A stretch of DNA of 64,000 bases from Streptomyces sp. NBC_01296 (lineage in GTDB: Bacteria > Actinomycetota > Actinomycetes > Streptomycetales > Streptomycetaceae): contig NZ_CP130720.1 in the NCBI RefSeq assembly GCF_035984415.1, forward strand, positions 6,882,001 through 6,946,000, given 5' to 3'. The notes under the pieces were generated by a model, which did not search any database, had not been told where the DNA came from, and saw nothing but the letters and a program-made list of their open reading frames with translations. The position numbers and the translations under genes are program-made. Positions 16,722 through 27,319 of this stretch are shown one piece after another (within the stretch, counting starts at the first letter, position 1; each line of letters begins with the position of its first letter).

Positions 16722-17325
16722 CGCCGTACTGCGCGAGGGTGCGCTGTCCGGGACCCGGATCGCGGTCCTGGTCGAGAGCGACTTCTACGAGCCGGAGATC
16801 TTCTACTACCAGCACCGGTTCGCCGAGGAGGGCGCCGAGGTCGACTTCCTGACCCGGCTGTGGGGCAACGACTCCATCACCTTCTCCGGGCACGAGTACC
16901 GGGCGCCGTTCACCGCCGACAAGTCCCTGGAGGGGCTGAGCGACGAGGACCTGCGCCGGTACGCGGCGATCATCGTGCCCTCGGGCATGGTGGCCGACCG
17001 GCTGCGCTACACCGAGGACGTCGACGTCCTCGCACCGGCGACCGAGCTGCTGCGCCGGGCCTTCGAGGAGCCGACGGTCCTCAAGGGGATCATCTGCCAC
17101 GGCATGTGGCTGGCCGCCTCGATCCCGGGCAAGGTGCGCGGCCGCAAGGTGGTCTGCCACAACAACCTCATCGGTGACGTCCGGAACATGGGCGGCGAGT
17201 ACGTCGACGAGGACGTGGTGGTGGACGGGGACCTGGTCACCGGCCGCACCGGCGCCCACCACCACCTGTTCGCCCGCCGGATCATCGAGCTGATCGCGGC
17301 GGGGCGGGGCCGGGGGGCCGCCTGA
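16714..17325 (+). CDS. DJ-1/PfpI-family protein (paralogue 2)
   Basis: A 203-aa DJ-1/PfpI protein. RIAVLVESDFYEPEIFYYQH is the N-terminal strand with the acidic residue. The nucleophile elbow is GIICHGMWLAAS with Cys near 129. VCHNNLIGDVRNMGGEYVDE and TGRTGAHHHLFARRIIELI complete the fold. It resembles PfpI/YhbO proteins, reported as glyoxalase or deglycase-type enzymes and stress proteins. Overlap with both neighbours (8 bp and 1 bp) shows tight coupling to the GMC oxidoreductase and the VOC protein. Confidence 0.88.
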   Translation: MPDAVLREGALSGTRIAVLVESDFYEPEIFYYQHRFAEEGAEVDFLTRLWGNDSITFSGHEYRAPFTADKSLEGLSDEDLRRYAAIIVPSGMVADRLRYTEDVDVLAPATELLRRAFEEPTVLKGIICHGMWLAASIPGKVRGRKVVCHNNLIGDVRNMGGEYVDEDVVVDGDLVTGRTGAHHHLFARRIIELIAAGRGRGAA

Positions 17326-17756
17326 TGGCCGGGATGGTCTGGTCGCACGTGGGCCTGAACTGCACGGACCAGAAGACCACCGAGGAGTTCTACACCCGGT
17401 ACTTCGGCTTCACCCGGGCCAGGGTGGTCGACCTCGGGGAGGCACAGATCGTGTTCCTGCGCCGCGGGGACGCGTACCTGGAGCTCTTCGCGGCCGGCAC
17501 CGAACCGGCCCGGCAGGCGCACGAGGACGGCCCGCAGGCCCCGGGCCGGATGCGCCACCTGGCCTTTCAGACCGACAGCGTGGACGCGTTCCTGGCCGAG
17601 CTGGGCGACGCGGCCGAAGTGACCCTGGGCCCGCTGGACTTCGACGACTTCATCTGCGGCTGGCGGACCGTGTGGGTCCGCGATCCCGACGGGGTGATCG
17701 TCGAGGTCAGTCAGGGATTCGAGGACGACCGCTCACACGACAAGGACGGTGCATGA
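17325..17756 (+). CDS. VOC-superfamily (glyoxalase/dioxygenase-like) protein
   Basis: A 143-aa vicinal-oxygen-chelate protein with two beta-alpha-beta-beta-beta modules. Candidate metal ligands are His in WSHVGLNCTD (about 7), Glu in AYLELFAAG, His in MRHLAFQTDS and Glu in GVIVEVSQGF, matching the His/Glu pattern of glyoxalase I-type proteins. Start overlaps the DJ-1 stop (TGATG). A methylglyoxal-type or lactone/epimerase substrate is plausible given the neighbouring DJ-1 and GMC genes, but specificity cannot be read from sequence. Confidence 0.85.
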   Translation: MAGMVWSHVGLNCTDQKTTEEFYTRYFGFTRARVVDLGEAQIVFLRRGDAYLELFAAGTEPARQAHEDGPQAPGRMRHLAFQTDSVDAFLAELGDAAEVTLGPLDFDDFICGWRTVWVRDPDGVIVEVSQGFEDDRSHDKDGA

Positions 17757-17757
17757 C

Positions 17758-19578
17758 ATGGCGGACGCCGTGAGCTTCTCCTTCTCCGACACCATCGCGG
17801 GCTATGTCGGCCGCTTCGACTCCGAGTCCCGCCTGCTGCGGCTGAAGACCTCGGACGGCCGCGAGTTCGACGTCTCCCTCGCCGGGGACCCGAGTGCCGA
17901 GCTGGTCCGCAACCTGGACGAGCCGTACATCGACGCCTCCGGGCACATCGACGAGATGCTCTCGCCGGGCCGGTTCCTCTTCGTCTACGGCGTCCACTAC
18001 CCGGAGCACGGGGGCCGCTTCGAGGCGAAGCGCCTGGTGTTCCTGGGCCGCGGCGCAGAGGACTACCGGTTCGAGGAGGCCAGCTGGTGGGTCAAGCAGA
18101 TCGAGTCGCTGGCCGACTTCTACATCCGGGCGCAGTTCGGTGACGGACCGGTGGACTTCACCGAGTACCGCACCGAGATCCGGCTCGGCGGCGACAAGAC
18201 CGCCAGCCACGTCCAGGAGACCGACACGATCTCCCGCCTGGTCTACGGCATGGCCTCGGCCTACCTGCTGACCGGCAAGGACGAGTACCTGGAGGTCGCC
18301 GAGCGCGGCACCGAGTACCTGCGCAAGCACATGCGCGTCGTGGACAGCGAGGAGGACGTGGTCTTCTGGTACCACGGCATCAGCGTCGACGGGGACAGCG
18401 AGCGCAAGCTGTTCACCTCGGAGTTCTCCGACGACTACGACGCGATCCCGATGTACGAGCAGATCTACGCGCTGGCCGGCCCGATCCAGACGTACCGCGT
18501 CACCGGTGACATCCGGATCAAGAACGACGCGGACGCCACCATCCGGCTGTTCGACAAGTTCTTCAAGGACCCCGAGCAGGGCGGCTACTACTCGCACATC
18601 GACCCGATCCTGTTCAGCGCGGACCACGAGTCCCTCGGCGAGAACGCCGAGCGCAAGAACTGGAACTCGGTCGGCGACCACGCGCCCGCGTACCTGATCA
18701 ACCTGTACCTGGCGACCGGCGACCAGAGGTACGCCGACTTCCTCGAGTACACCTTCGACACCATCGCGGACAAGTTCCCGGACTACAAGAACAGCCCGTT
18801 CGTCCAGGAGCGCTTCTTCCGCGACTGGTCGCACGACACCGCGCACAGCTGGCAGCAGAACCGCGCGGTCGTCGGGCACAACCTGAAGATCGCCTGGAAC
18901 CTGATGCGGATGAACTCGCTGAAGGCCAAGCCGGCGTACGAGGAGCTCGCCAAGAAGATCGGCGAGATCATGCCGGCCGTCGGCAGCGACGTCCAGCGCG
19001 GCGGCTGGTACGACGTCGTGGAGCGTGTGAAGGACGGGAACCAGGAGGCGTATCGTTTCGCCTGGCACGACCGCAAGGCCTGGTGGCAGCAGGAGCAGGC
19101 GATCCTCGCCTACCTCATCCTGAACGGCACGGTCGGTGGCGACGCCTTCCTGCGCGAGGCCCGGCAGGCGGAGGCCTTCTACAACACGTTCTTCCTCGAC
19201 CACGACGAGGGAGCCGTCTACTTCAACGTGCTCGCCAGCGGTACGCCGTACCTGCTCGGCACGGAGCGGCTCAAGGGCAGCCACTCGATGTCCATGTACC
19301 ACTCGGCGGAGCTCTGCTACCTGTCCGCCGTCTACAACAACCTGCTCATCAACGGGCGGGAAATGGACTTCCACTTCAAGCCCGACCCGACCAACCTGCC
19401 CGACCGCGTGCTGCGCGTCTCGCCCGACCTGCTGCCCGCGGGCTCGGTGCAGATCGCTTCCGTCGAGATCGACGAGAAGCCGTACCGGGACTTCGACGCC
19501 GACGGTCTCACCGTCCGGCTGCCCGACGTCCAGGGGCGGGTCAAGGTCAAGGTCCGGCTGCGCCCGGTGACTTCATAG
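17758..19578 (+). CDS. AGE-like (N-acylglucosamine 2-epimerase fold) protein
   Basis: A 606-aa protein. Residues 1-105 form a beta-rich extra domain. The central 110-520 region is an alpha/alpha-barrel like AGE epimerases and cellobiose 2-epimerase (SRLVYGMASAYLLTGKDEYLEVAERGTEYL, split motifs; AWWQQEQAILAYLILNG; GSHSMSMYHSAELCYLSAVY). A short beta-sandwich tail follows. AGE members isomerise free or N-acyl sugars; the N-terminal extension is unusual. ATG at 17758 is preferred because AAGGA is 11 bases upstream; an in-frame GTG lies three codons earlier. Confidence 0.75.
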   Translation: MADAVSFSFSDTIAGYVGRFDSESRLLRLKTSDGREFDVSLAGDPSAELVRNLDEPYIDASGHIDEMLSPGRFLFVYGVHYPEHGGRFEAKRLVFLGRGAEDYRFEEASWWVKQIESLADFYIRAQFGDGPVDFTEYRTEIRLGGDKTASHVQETDTISRLVYGMASAYLLTGKDEYLEVAERGTEYLRKHMRVVDSEEDVVFWYHGISVDGDSERKLFTSEFSDDYDAIPMYEQIYALAGPIQTYRVTGDIRIKNDADATIRLFDKFFKDPEQGGYYSHIDPILFSADHESLGENAERKNWNSVGDHAPAYLINLYLATGDQRYADFLEYTFDTIADKFPDYKNSPFVQERFFRDWSHDTAHSWQQNRAVVGHNLKIAWNLMRMNSLKAKPAYEELAKKIGEIMPAVGSDVQRGGWYDVVERVKDGNQEAYRFAWHDRKAWWQQEQAILAYLILNGTVGGDAFLREARQAEAFYNTFFLDHDEGAVYFNVLASGTPYLLGTERLKGSHSMSMYHSAELCYLSAVYNNLLINGREMDFHFKPDPTNLPDRVLRVSPDLLPAGSVQIASVEIDEKPYRDFDADGLTVRLPDVQGRVKVKVRLRPVTS

Positions 19579-19615
19579 CGCTCAACGGGGGGCGCCCCGA
19601 CTAGAGGGGAAAGCA

Positions 19616-19968
19616 ATGTCTCTGAACGTCAAGGAACGCCGCAACAAGGGCGGTACCGTCCTCGTCGCCACCGGCGAGATCAACAGTGAGACCTCCGGCC
19701 AGCTGCTGCAGTCCCTGCTGCCGCTGGTCCGCGAGGGCCGGCCGCTGCGCATCGACCTCACGGCCGTCACGTACGTGTCCAGCGCGGGCCTGCGCACCCT
19801 GCTCGTCGTCTACCGCGAGGCCCAGCACGCCGGGGTCGCGGTCACCCTGTACGGGGTGAGCGAGGAAGTCCGGTTCGTCATGTCGGCCACCGGCTTCCTC
19901 GACTTCTTCGAGACCGGCGAAGCAGCGGCCGCGGAGTCCAAGTCCACACTGAAGAGTGCGGTCGCGCG

Positions 19969-19972
<4 letters not shown>
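19616..19972 (+). CDS. STAS-domain anti-anti-sigma factor (copy 1)
   Basis: A 118-aa SpoIIAA/RsbV-type antagonist. TVLVATGEINSETSGQLLQS starts the fold, and TYVSSAGLRTLLVVY carries the regulatory Ser (about residue 57-58) that is phosphorylated by an RsbW-type kinase in known systems. The GFLDFFET segment closes the domain. Stop overlaps the glgX start (ATGA). With the second STAS gene, the kinase and the phosphatase downstream it forms a partner-switching set. Confidence 0.9.
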
Positions 19973-22104
<2,132 letters not shown>

Positions 22105-22156
22105 CCGCCCTTGCCCTGACCCAACGCTCCCACCGTACGGCCGAAGGAGACCTCAC

Positions 22157-22468
22157 ATGCCGCTTTCCGTGTCCCTGAGCATCGAGGGCGACACCACCGT
22201 GATCGAGCTGGCGGGCGAGCTGGACGCCAAGACCGCTCCGGACTTCCACCAGACCATCGAGAAGGCCGCCGGGCACGGCACCGGCACGGTCGAGATCAGG
22301 ATGGCCGGTGTCGGCTACATGGCCAGTGCCGGTCTGCGGTCCCTGGTCTTCGCCCAGCAGAAGGTGGCGAACCACGTGACCATCAAGGTGGTCGGCGCGA
22401 TCGAGCCCGTGTCCCGGACCATCCGGACCGCCGGGCTGGACCGCAGCATCGTGCTCTCCGATGAGTGA
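22157..22468 (+). CDS. STAS-domain anti-anti-sigma factor (copy 2)
   Basis: A 103-aa RsbV/SpoIIAA-like protein. TTVIELAGELDAKTAPDFHQ is the N-terminal strand-helix, and GYMASAGLRSLVFAQQ contains the candidate phospho-Ser (about 57). It is preceded by GAAGGAGA. It differs clearly from copy 1, so the operon offers the kinase two antagonists. Its stop overlaps the kinase gene start (GTGA). Confidence 0.9.
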   Translation: MPLSVSLSIEGDTTVIELAGELDAKTAPDFHQTIEKAAGHGTGTVEIRMAGVGYMASAGLRSLVFAQQKVANHVTIKVVGAIEPVSRTIRTAGLDRSIVLSDE

Positions 22469-22938
22469 ATCGCATGAGTGACATGGTCGAACTGGCGAGG
22501 ACGCCCGCCGAACTGGAGGTGCCCGCCACCGTGGGGTCACTGGGCGACATCGCCTCGTTCGTCCTGCGGCTGGCCGCCCGGGCGGCCCTGGACAAGGGCG
22601 CCGCGTACCGGATCCGGCTGGCCGTGGACGAGCTGGCCACGAACATCGTGATGCACGGGTACCGGGGCGGCGACGGGCGGATCACCGTCCGCGGCCGCTC
22701 CGGTCCCGGCCGGGTGCAGATCTCCCTCGCGGACTCCGCACCCGCCTTCGACCCCGTCGAGGGCTGCCTGCCCCCCGCCCCCGGGACTCCCCCCGAGCGG
22801 CGGCGGGTCGGCGGACTCGGCATCCACCTGGCGCTGACCAGCGTGGACGAATTCAGCTACGTACGCAGGGACGGCCGCAACATCAGCACGCTGACTGTGA
22901 ACGCTGAGGGGACGGACCCATGCCCTCCACGACCGTGA
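22465..22938 (+). CDS. RsbW-type anti-sigma/serine kinase (HATPase_c_2)
   Basis: A 157-aa GHKL ATPase of the RsbW/SpoIIAB class. The N-box is RLAVDELATNIVMHGYRGG (about 50-68), the G1-like box ISLADSAPAFDP, and the G2 box RRVGGLGIHLALTSVDEFSY. It should bind ATP and phosphorylate STAS partners and/or sequester a sigma factor or other target. Start is the GTG overlapping the STAS stop; ATG three codons later is an alternative. No sigma factor gene lies in this operon. Confidence 0.9.
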   Translation: MNRMSDMVELARTPAELEVPATVGSLGDIASFVLRLAARAALDKGAAYRIRLAVDELATNIVMHGYRGGDGRITVRGRSGPGRVQISLADSAPAFDPVEGCLPPAPGTPPERRRVGGLGIHLALTSVDEFSYVRRDGRNISTLTVNAEGTDPCPPRP

Positions 22939-24185
22939 TCATCCTCGACGAGTACCCGCCGCCTCCGCTCGAGCTGCTCGACGCGCTGGAGTCGATGGAC
23001 GCGGAACTCGTCGCCCGCACCCTGGCGGAGCTGCGCACCGGCCCGCTGGAGGGGCTGCCCGCCGCCGACGTGCTGCTCGCCCCGGCCGAGGCCGACGGGG
23101 AGTCGGTGCGCCTCGCGGTACGGCGGCTGCGCCGCTGGGGCGGGGCCCCCATCGTGGTCGTCTGGACGGTGACGGAGTTCGCCGCCCTGGAGGAGCACGT
23201 CCGGCTCGGCCACGACTACCTCGTACCGCCCTTCCTGCCCGCCCTCGTCGGGGCCCGGCTGCACAGCTGCTCGGAGCGCGCCGGTCTCGGCCGCACCCTG
23301 CGCGAAGCCGATGCCCGCGCCGAACTCATGGGCTACGAAAAGGAGTTGGAGATCGGCCGGGAGATCCAGGCCGGCTTCCTGCCCGAATCGCTGCCGGTCC
23401 CCGACGGCTGGGAGATCGACGTCCGGTTCCGGCCCGCCCGGCAGGTCGCCGGGGACTTCTACGACGTCTTCGAGATCTCCCGCGGCCGCCGCCTCGCCTT
23501 CGTCGTCGCCGACGTCTGCGACAAGGGGGTCGGCGCCGCGCTGTTCATGGCGCTCATCCGCTCTCTGCTGCGGCACACCGCGGAGAACAGCGGACTGCAG
23601 CACCTGGTGGCCGCCGGGCGGGCCGGCGGAAGCCGGCGGGTCCCCGTGGTCGGCGCGACACCGCTGCTCAACGCGGTCACCGCCACCAACGGCTACCTGA
23701 CCCGCAACCACTTGAGACAGGGCTACTTCGCCACCCTGTTCTTCGGTGTGCTCGACCCGCTGACCGGCAGCCTCGTGTACATCAACGGGGGCCACAACGC
23801 GCCGCTGCTGCTGCGCGCCGAGGGCGGCGACCCGCTCGCCCTGGAGGTCACGGGGCCGGCCGTCGGGGTGCTGCCGGACTGCGTCTACACCCTCGGCTAC
23901 GCCCAGCTGAACCCCGGGGACACCCTCTTCGCGTTCACCGACGGAGTGCCCGAGGCCCGCTGCCCGGCCGGCAACTTCCTCGGTGACGAGCGGATGCTGG
24001 AGCTGCTCGCCGGACCGCGGGTGAGCGGCAAGGAGGTGGTCGACCGGATGGACACCGCCGTGCGGGAGCACACGGGCACGGCCGAACAGCACGACGACGT
24101 CACCATGCTGGCCCTGCACCGGCCACGTGCGGCGCGGGGGCCGCATGCGGACCGGCCTGCGGCGGCCCGTACGGCGGTGGCCTGA
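22920..24185 (+). CDS. PP2C/SpoIIE-type phosphatase with pseudo-receiver N-terminus
   Basis: A 421-aa protein. Residues 1-120 resemble a receiver-like alpha/beta domain but lack a convincing phospho-Asp. A short coiled linker (about 125-150, DARAELMGYEKELEIGREIQ) leads to the SpoIIE/RsbU phosphatase domain: VAGDFYDVF, VVADVCDKGVGAALFMAL, INGGHNAPLLL, FAFTDGVPEAR and DDVTMLAL supply metal-binding Asp residues. Predicted to dephosphorylate the STAS proteins encoded upstream. Overlaps the kinase gene by 19 bp. The last 24 residues are Arg/Ala-rich. Confidence 0.9.
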   Translation: MPSTTVIILDEYPPPPLELLDALESMDAELVARTLAELRTGPLEGLPAADVLLAPAEADGESVRLAVRRLRRWGGAPIVVVWTVTEFAALEEHVRLGHDYLVPPFLPALVGARLHSCSERAGLGRTLREADARAELMGYEKELEIGREIQAGFLPESLPVPDGWEIDVRFRPARQVAGDFYDVFEISRGRRLAFVVADVCDKGVGAALFMALIRSLLRHTAENSGLQHLVAAGRAGGSRRVPVVGATPLLNAVTATNGYLTRNHLRQGYFATLFFGVLDPLTGSLVYINGGHNAPLLLRAEGGDPLALEVTGPAVGVLPDCVYTLGYAQLNPGDTLFAFTDGVPEARCPAGNFLGDERMLELLAGPRVSGKEVVDRMDTAVREHTGTAEQHDDVTMLALHRPRAARGPHADRPAAARTAVA

Positions 24186-24928
24186 TGACCCGGACCATCG
24201 TGGTGCACTCGCACCGCGGCGGCACCGGGAAGTCCTCGGTACTGGCGAACCTGGCCCTGCTCATCGCGGGCGAGGGGCGCCGGGTGGGGGTGGTCGACAC
24301 GGACATCCAGTCGCCCACCCTGGACCTGCTCTTCCGACTCGGCCCGGGCCCCTCCCTGGCCGACTACCTGCTCGGGCGCTGCGAGATCGAGGCCACGGCC
24401 CAGCAGGCCGGCGTGCCCGGACTGTACGTCGTACCGGCCCGGACCGGGACGGCGGCGCTGCGCGAGCTCATGACGAGCGGATACGACGTGGGGCTGCTGC
24501 CGGAGGGCTTCGACCGGCTGGCCGAGCACTACGCGCTCGACGTGCTGCTGCTCGACACCCACGCCGGGCTCAACAACGAGTCGGTGACCGCCATGGCGAG
24601 CGCCGACGTACTGATGATCATGGCCCGGGCCGACCGCATCGACCTCTCGGGAGTCGAGGAGACCATCGCCCTGGCCGGGCGGCTGCCCTGCCGGCGGACC
24701 TTGGTCATGAGCATGGCCCCCGAGGGCATCGACGGGGAAACGGTCCGCCGGCGTTGCGAGGAGGTGTACGGCGCCCCCCTGGCCGGAATCCTTCCCTATG
24801 TGCCGGAAATGGCCGCCCTGTGCGGTGAACGCATATTCGCAGAAGCTCATCCCGACCACCCCCTGGTCGGTGAATTCCGCACCATCATCTCCGCGTTGGA
24901 CGCACCTCACGAAGTATCGCGCGCCTGA
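24185..24928 (+). CDS. MinD/ParA-like ATPase
   Basis: A 247-aa P-loop ATPase of the SIMIBI class. The deviant Walker A is HSHRGGTGKSSVLANLALL (about 9-27), followed by VGVVDTDIQSPTLDLLFRLG, the Walker B-like VLLLDTHAGLNN and the base-recognition region. It has a Lys after Gly-Thr-Gly but lacks the typical signature Lys at the start of the loop (Arg is present two positions before). It overlaps the phosphatase stop by 1 bp. A role in positioning or switching a complex together with the partner-switch proteins is inference only. Confidence 0.85.
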   Translation: MTRTIVVHSHRGGTGKSSVLANLALLIAGEGRRVGVVDTDIQSPTLDLLFRLGPGPSLADYLLGRCEIEATAQQAGVPGLYVVPARTGTAALRELMTSGYDVGLLPEGFDRLAEHYALDVLLLDTHAGLNNESVTAMASADVLMIMARADRIDLSGVEETIALAGRLPCRRTLVMSMAPEGIDGETVRRRCEEVYGAPLAGILPYVPEMAALCGERIFAEAHPDHPLVGEFRTIISALDAPHEVSRA

Positions 24929-24940
24929 CGCTCCCCCCTT

Positions 24941-24960
24941 ACGCCCCCTGCGGGGGGCGT
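24941..24960 (+). terminator. Short hairpin after the MinD-like gene
   Basis: 8-bp perfect stem ACGCCCCC / GGGGGCGT with a 4-base loop, 13 bases after the stop codon. It could end or attenuate transcription before the third DJ-1 gene, which has its own strong ribosome binding site (AAGGAGAGAAG). Confidence 0.5.
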
Positions 24961-24998
24961 GTTGAATCGGCAGCGATTCCAGAACAAGGAGAGAAGTC

Positions 24999-25739
24999 AT
25001 GAAGATTCTCGTCGTCATGACGGCCAAGGCAACGCTCCATCTGTTGGACGGGGAACAGCACCCCTCGGGATTCTGGGCCGAGGAATTCGTCGTTCCCTAC
25101 ACCCTCTTCAAGGCCGCAGGCCACACCGTGGAGGTGGCGACGATCGGGGGCCAGGCCCCCACCGTCGACCCGACCAGCATCGACCCCCAGTTCCTCCAGT
25201 GGGTCCGCCCCCAGGGCTCACCGGACGAGGACGCGGCCAACGCCGCCGAGTACGTCAGAGTCATCGAGAACACCCCCCAGCTCAAGAACCCCCTCGCCGT
25301 GGAATCCCTCACCGAGAAGGACATCGCCGACTACGACGGCATCTACGTGAGCGGCGGCCACGGCGCGATCGGGGACCTGCCCAAGTCCGACGAGCTCGCC
25401 CAGATCCTGCGGTGGGCCGTCGCCGCGGACAAACCGCTCGCCACCGTCTGCCACGGCCACACCTCGCTGCTCGCCCTGCGCGACGGCGAGGGCCACTGGC
25501 CGTTCGAGGGCTACCGGATGACGGCCTTCTCGCACAGCGAGGAGATGGTCACCAACATGGCCGGCCGGCTCCCGCTGATCCTCGAGGCCGAGCTCACCCG
25601 GCTCGGCGCGCGCTACGAGAAGGCCGAGGCGATCTGGGACTCGCACGTGGTCGTGGACCGCAAGCTCACCACCGGCCAGAACCCGTACTCCTCCAAGGCC
25701 CTTGCCGAGACGTTCCTGCAGCAGCTCGCCAAGGGATAG
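24999..25739 (+). CDS. DJ-1/PfpI-family protein (paralogue 3, Hsp31-like)
   Basis: A 246-aa DJ-1 superfamily protein closest in layout to Hsp31/glyoxalase III-type proteins. The N-terminal strand and acidic residue are in FWAEEFVVPYTLFKAAGH, the catalytic-type segment GIYVSGGHGAIGDL carries the His/Gly loop, and the nucleophile elbow is LATVCHGHTSLLAL (Cys near 150). The C-terminal FLQQLAKG resembles other Hsp31-like members. It precedes the aldehyde dehydrogenase by 32 bp. Confidence 0.9.
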   Translation: MKILVVMTAKATLHLLDGEQHPSGFWAEEFVVPYTLFKAAGHTVEVATIGGQAPTVDPTSIDPQFLQWVRPQGSPDEDAANAAEYVRVIENTPQLKNPLAVESLTEKDIADYDGIYVSGGHGAIGDLPKSDELAQILRWAVAADKPLATVCHGHTSLLALRDGEGHWPFEGYRMTAFSHSEEMVTNMAGRLPLILEAELTRLGARYEKAEAIWDSHVVVDRKLTTGQNPYSSKALAETFLQQLAKG

Positions 25740-25771
25740 AAAGCCCCCGCATCCGACACCGGAAGGCAGCC

Positions 25772-27256
25772 ATGACCAAGCGCGCGCTCAGCGACCAGCC
25801 CTTGGCCAACCCCGGGAAACTGTTCATCGGCGGCACATGGGTCTCGGCCCAGGACGGCCGTACCGAGCCGGACATCAGTCCCGTGGACGGACAGGAGATC
25901 GTACCGGTGGCCCAGGCCACCGCCGCCGACGCGGACGCGGCCGTGGCCGCCGCCCGCCAGGCGTACGAGGAGGGTCCCTGGAGCAGACTGTCCGCCCAGG
26001 AACGCGCGCTGCGGCTGAACCGGGTCGGTGAGCTCATCGAGCGCGACCTCGAGGAGATCGCCCTGCTGGAGACGGTGGACATGGGCAAGCCGTTCGCCTT
26101 CTCCAGCACGGTCGACGCCCCCATGGCCGCCCAGCTCATGCACTACTACGCCGGCGCCGTGACCCGCGTCGACGGCTCCTCGCGGGCCCCGGCCGGCGGG
26201 CAGCTCGCGTACACCCTGCGCGAACCGCTGGGCGTGGTCTGCGCGATCACCCCGTTCAACTTCCCGCTGCTGCTGTCGATGACGAAGATCGCCCCGGCGC
26301 TGGCGGCGGGCAACACGGTCGTCCACAAGCCCTCCCCGGCCACCCCGCTCACCGCGCTGAAGATCGCCGAGCTCTTCCAGGAGGCGGAGATCCCGGACGG
26401 CGTGCTGAACGTCATCACCGGTCCCGGCGTGGAACTGGGTGAGACCCTCACCGGCCACCCCGACATCGACAAGATCGCCTTCACCGGCTCCACCTCGGTC
26501 GGCCAGACGATCATCCGCAAGGCGGCGGGCACCCTGAAGAAGGTGACGATGGAGCTCGGCGGCAAGTCCGCCAACATCGTCTTCGCCGACGCCGACCTGG
26601 ACGCCGCCGAGGAGCTGGCCTTCTTCGGCATCTACTACAACAAGGGCGAGATCTGCACCGCCGGCTCCCGGCTGCTGCTCCAGCGCCCCATCCACGACGA
26701 GCTGGTCGAGCGCCTGGTCCGGCGCGCCGCCGCCCTCAAGCCCGGCGACCCGCGCGACCCGGAGACCCTGTTCGGGCCGCTGGCACACCGCGGCCAGTTC
26801 GACAAGGTCAGCTCGTACATCGAGATCGGCGAGAAGGAAGGCGCCGTGCTGCGCACCGGCGGCTCCGGCTGGACCCCCGACGGGGCTTCCAGCCAGGGCC
26901 TGTACTTCCTGCCGACCATCTTCACCGGCGTCGACAACAGCATGCGGATCGCCCAGGAGGAGATCTTCGGGCCGGTCCTGTCGATCATCCCCTTCGACAC
27001 CGAGGACGACGCGATCCGGATCGCGAACGACAGCGCGTACGGCCTCGCCGCCGGCGTCCACACCAAGGACCTGCGGCGCGCCCACCGGGTGGCCTCGCAG
27101 ATCAAGGCCGGCACGGTCTGGGTGAATTGCTACAACCAGTACGACCCCTCGGTGCCGTACGGCGGCTACAAGGCCTCCGGATACGGACGCGAATGCGGAC
27201 CGGAATCCCTCGAGAGCTACACCCAGACCAAGTCGGTCTGGATCGGCATGGACTGA
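25772..27256 (+). CDS. NAD(P)-dependent aldehyde dehydrogenase
   Basis: A 494-aa ALDH superfamily enzyme of standard length. The oxyanion Asn is in ITPFNFPLLLSMTKIAPALA, the coenzyme loop is AFTGSTSVGQ, the general base Glu lies in MELGGKSANIVF (about 263), and the catalytic Cys in NKGEICTAGSRLLL (about 297). IAQEEIFGPVLSI and PYGGYKASGYGRE complete the family pattern. Oxidises an aldehyde to the acid; substrate unknown, but the alcohol-oxidising GMC enzyme upstream could supply it (inference). Confidence 0.95.
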   Translation: MTKRALSDQPLANPGKLFIGGTWVSAQDGRTEPDISPVDGQEIVPVAQATAADADAAVAAARQAYEEGPWSRLSAQERALRLNRVGELIERDLEEIALLETVDMGKPFAFSSTVDAPMAAQLMHYYAGAVTRVDGSSRAPAGGQLAYTLREPLGVVCAITPFNFPLLLSMTKIAPALAAGNTVVHKPSPATPLTALKIAELFQEAEIPDGVLNVITGPGVELGETLTGHPDIDKIAFTGSTSVGQTIIRKAAGTLKKVTMELGGKSANIVFADADLDAAEELAFFGIYYNKGEICTAGSRLLLQRPIHDELVERLVRRAAALKPGDPRDPETLFGPLAHRGQFDKVSSYIEIGEKEGAVLRTGGSGWTPDGASSQGLYFLPTIFTGVDNSMRIAQEEIFGPVLSIIPFDTEDDAIRIANDSAYGLAAGVHTKDLRRAHRVASQIKAGTVWVNCYNQYDPSVPYGGYKASGYGRECGPESLESYTQTKSVWIGMD

Positions 27257-27308
27257 CCGACTGACTGACGTACCGACCGACTGACTCGCGATCGATCGAC
27301 CGACCGAG
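27251..27308. repeat. Degenerate GACC/GACT/GATC tetranucleotide tract
   Basis: Runs from inside the ALDH stop region to just before the ribosome binding site of the next gene. It is built of repeated GACT, GACC and GATC units. The composition differs sharply from the coding sequence on both sides and is typical of slippage-generated intergenic sequence. Confidence 0.55.
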
Positions 27309-27319
27309 TAGGAGCGGCA

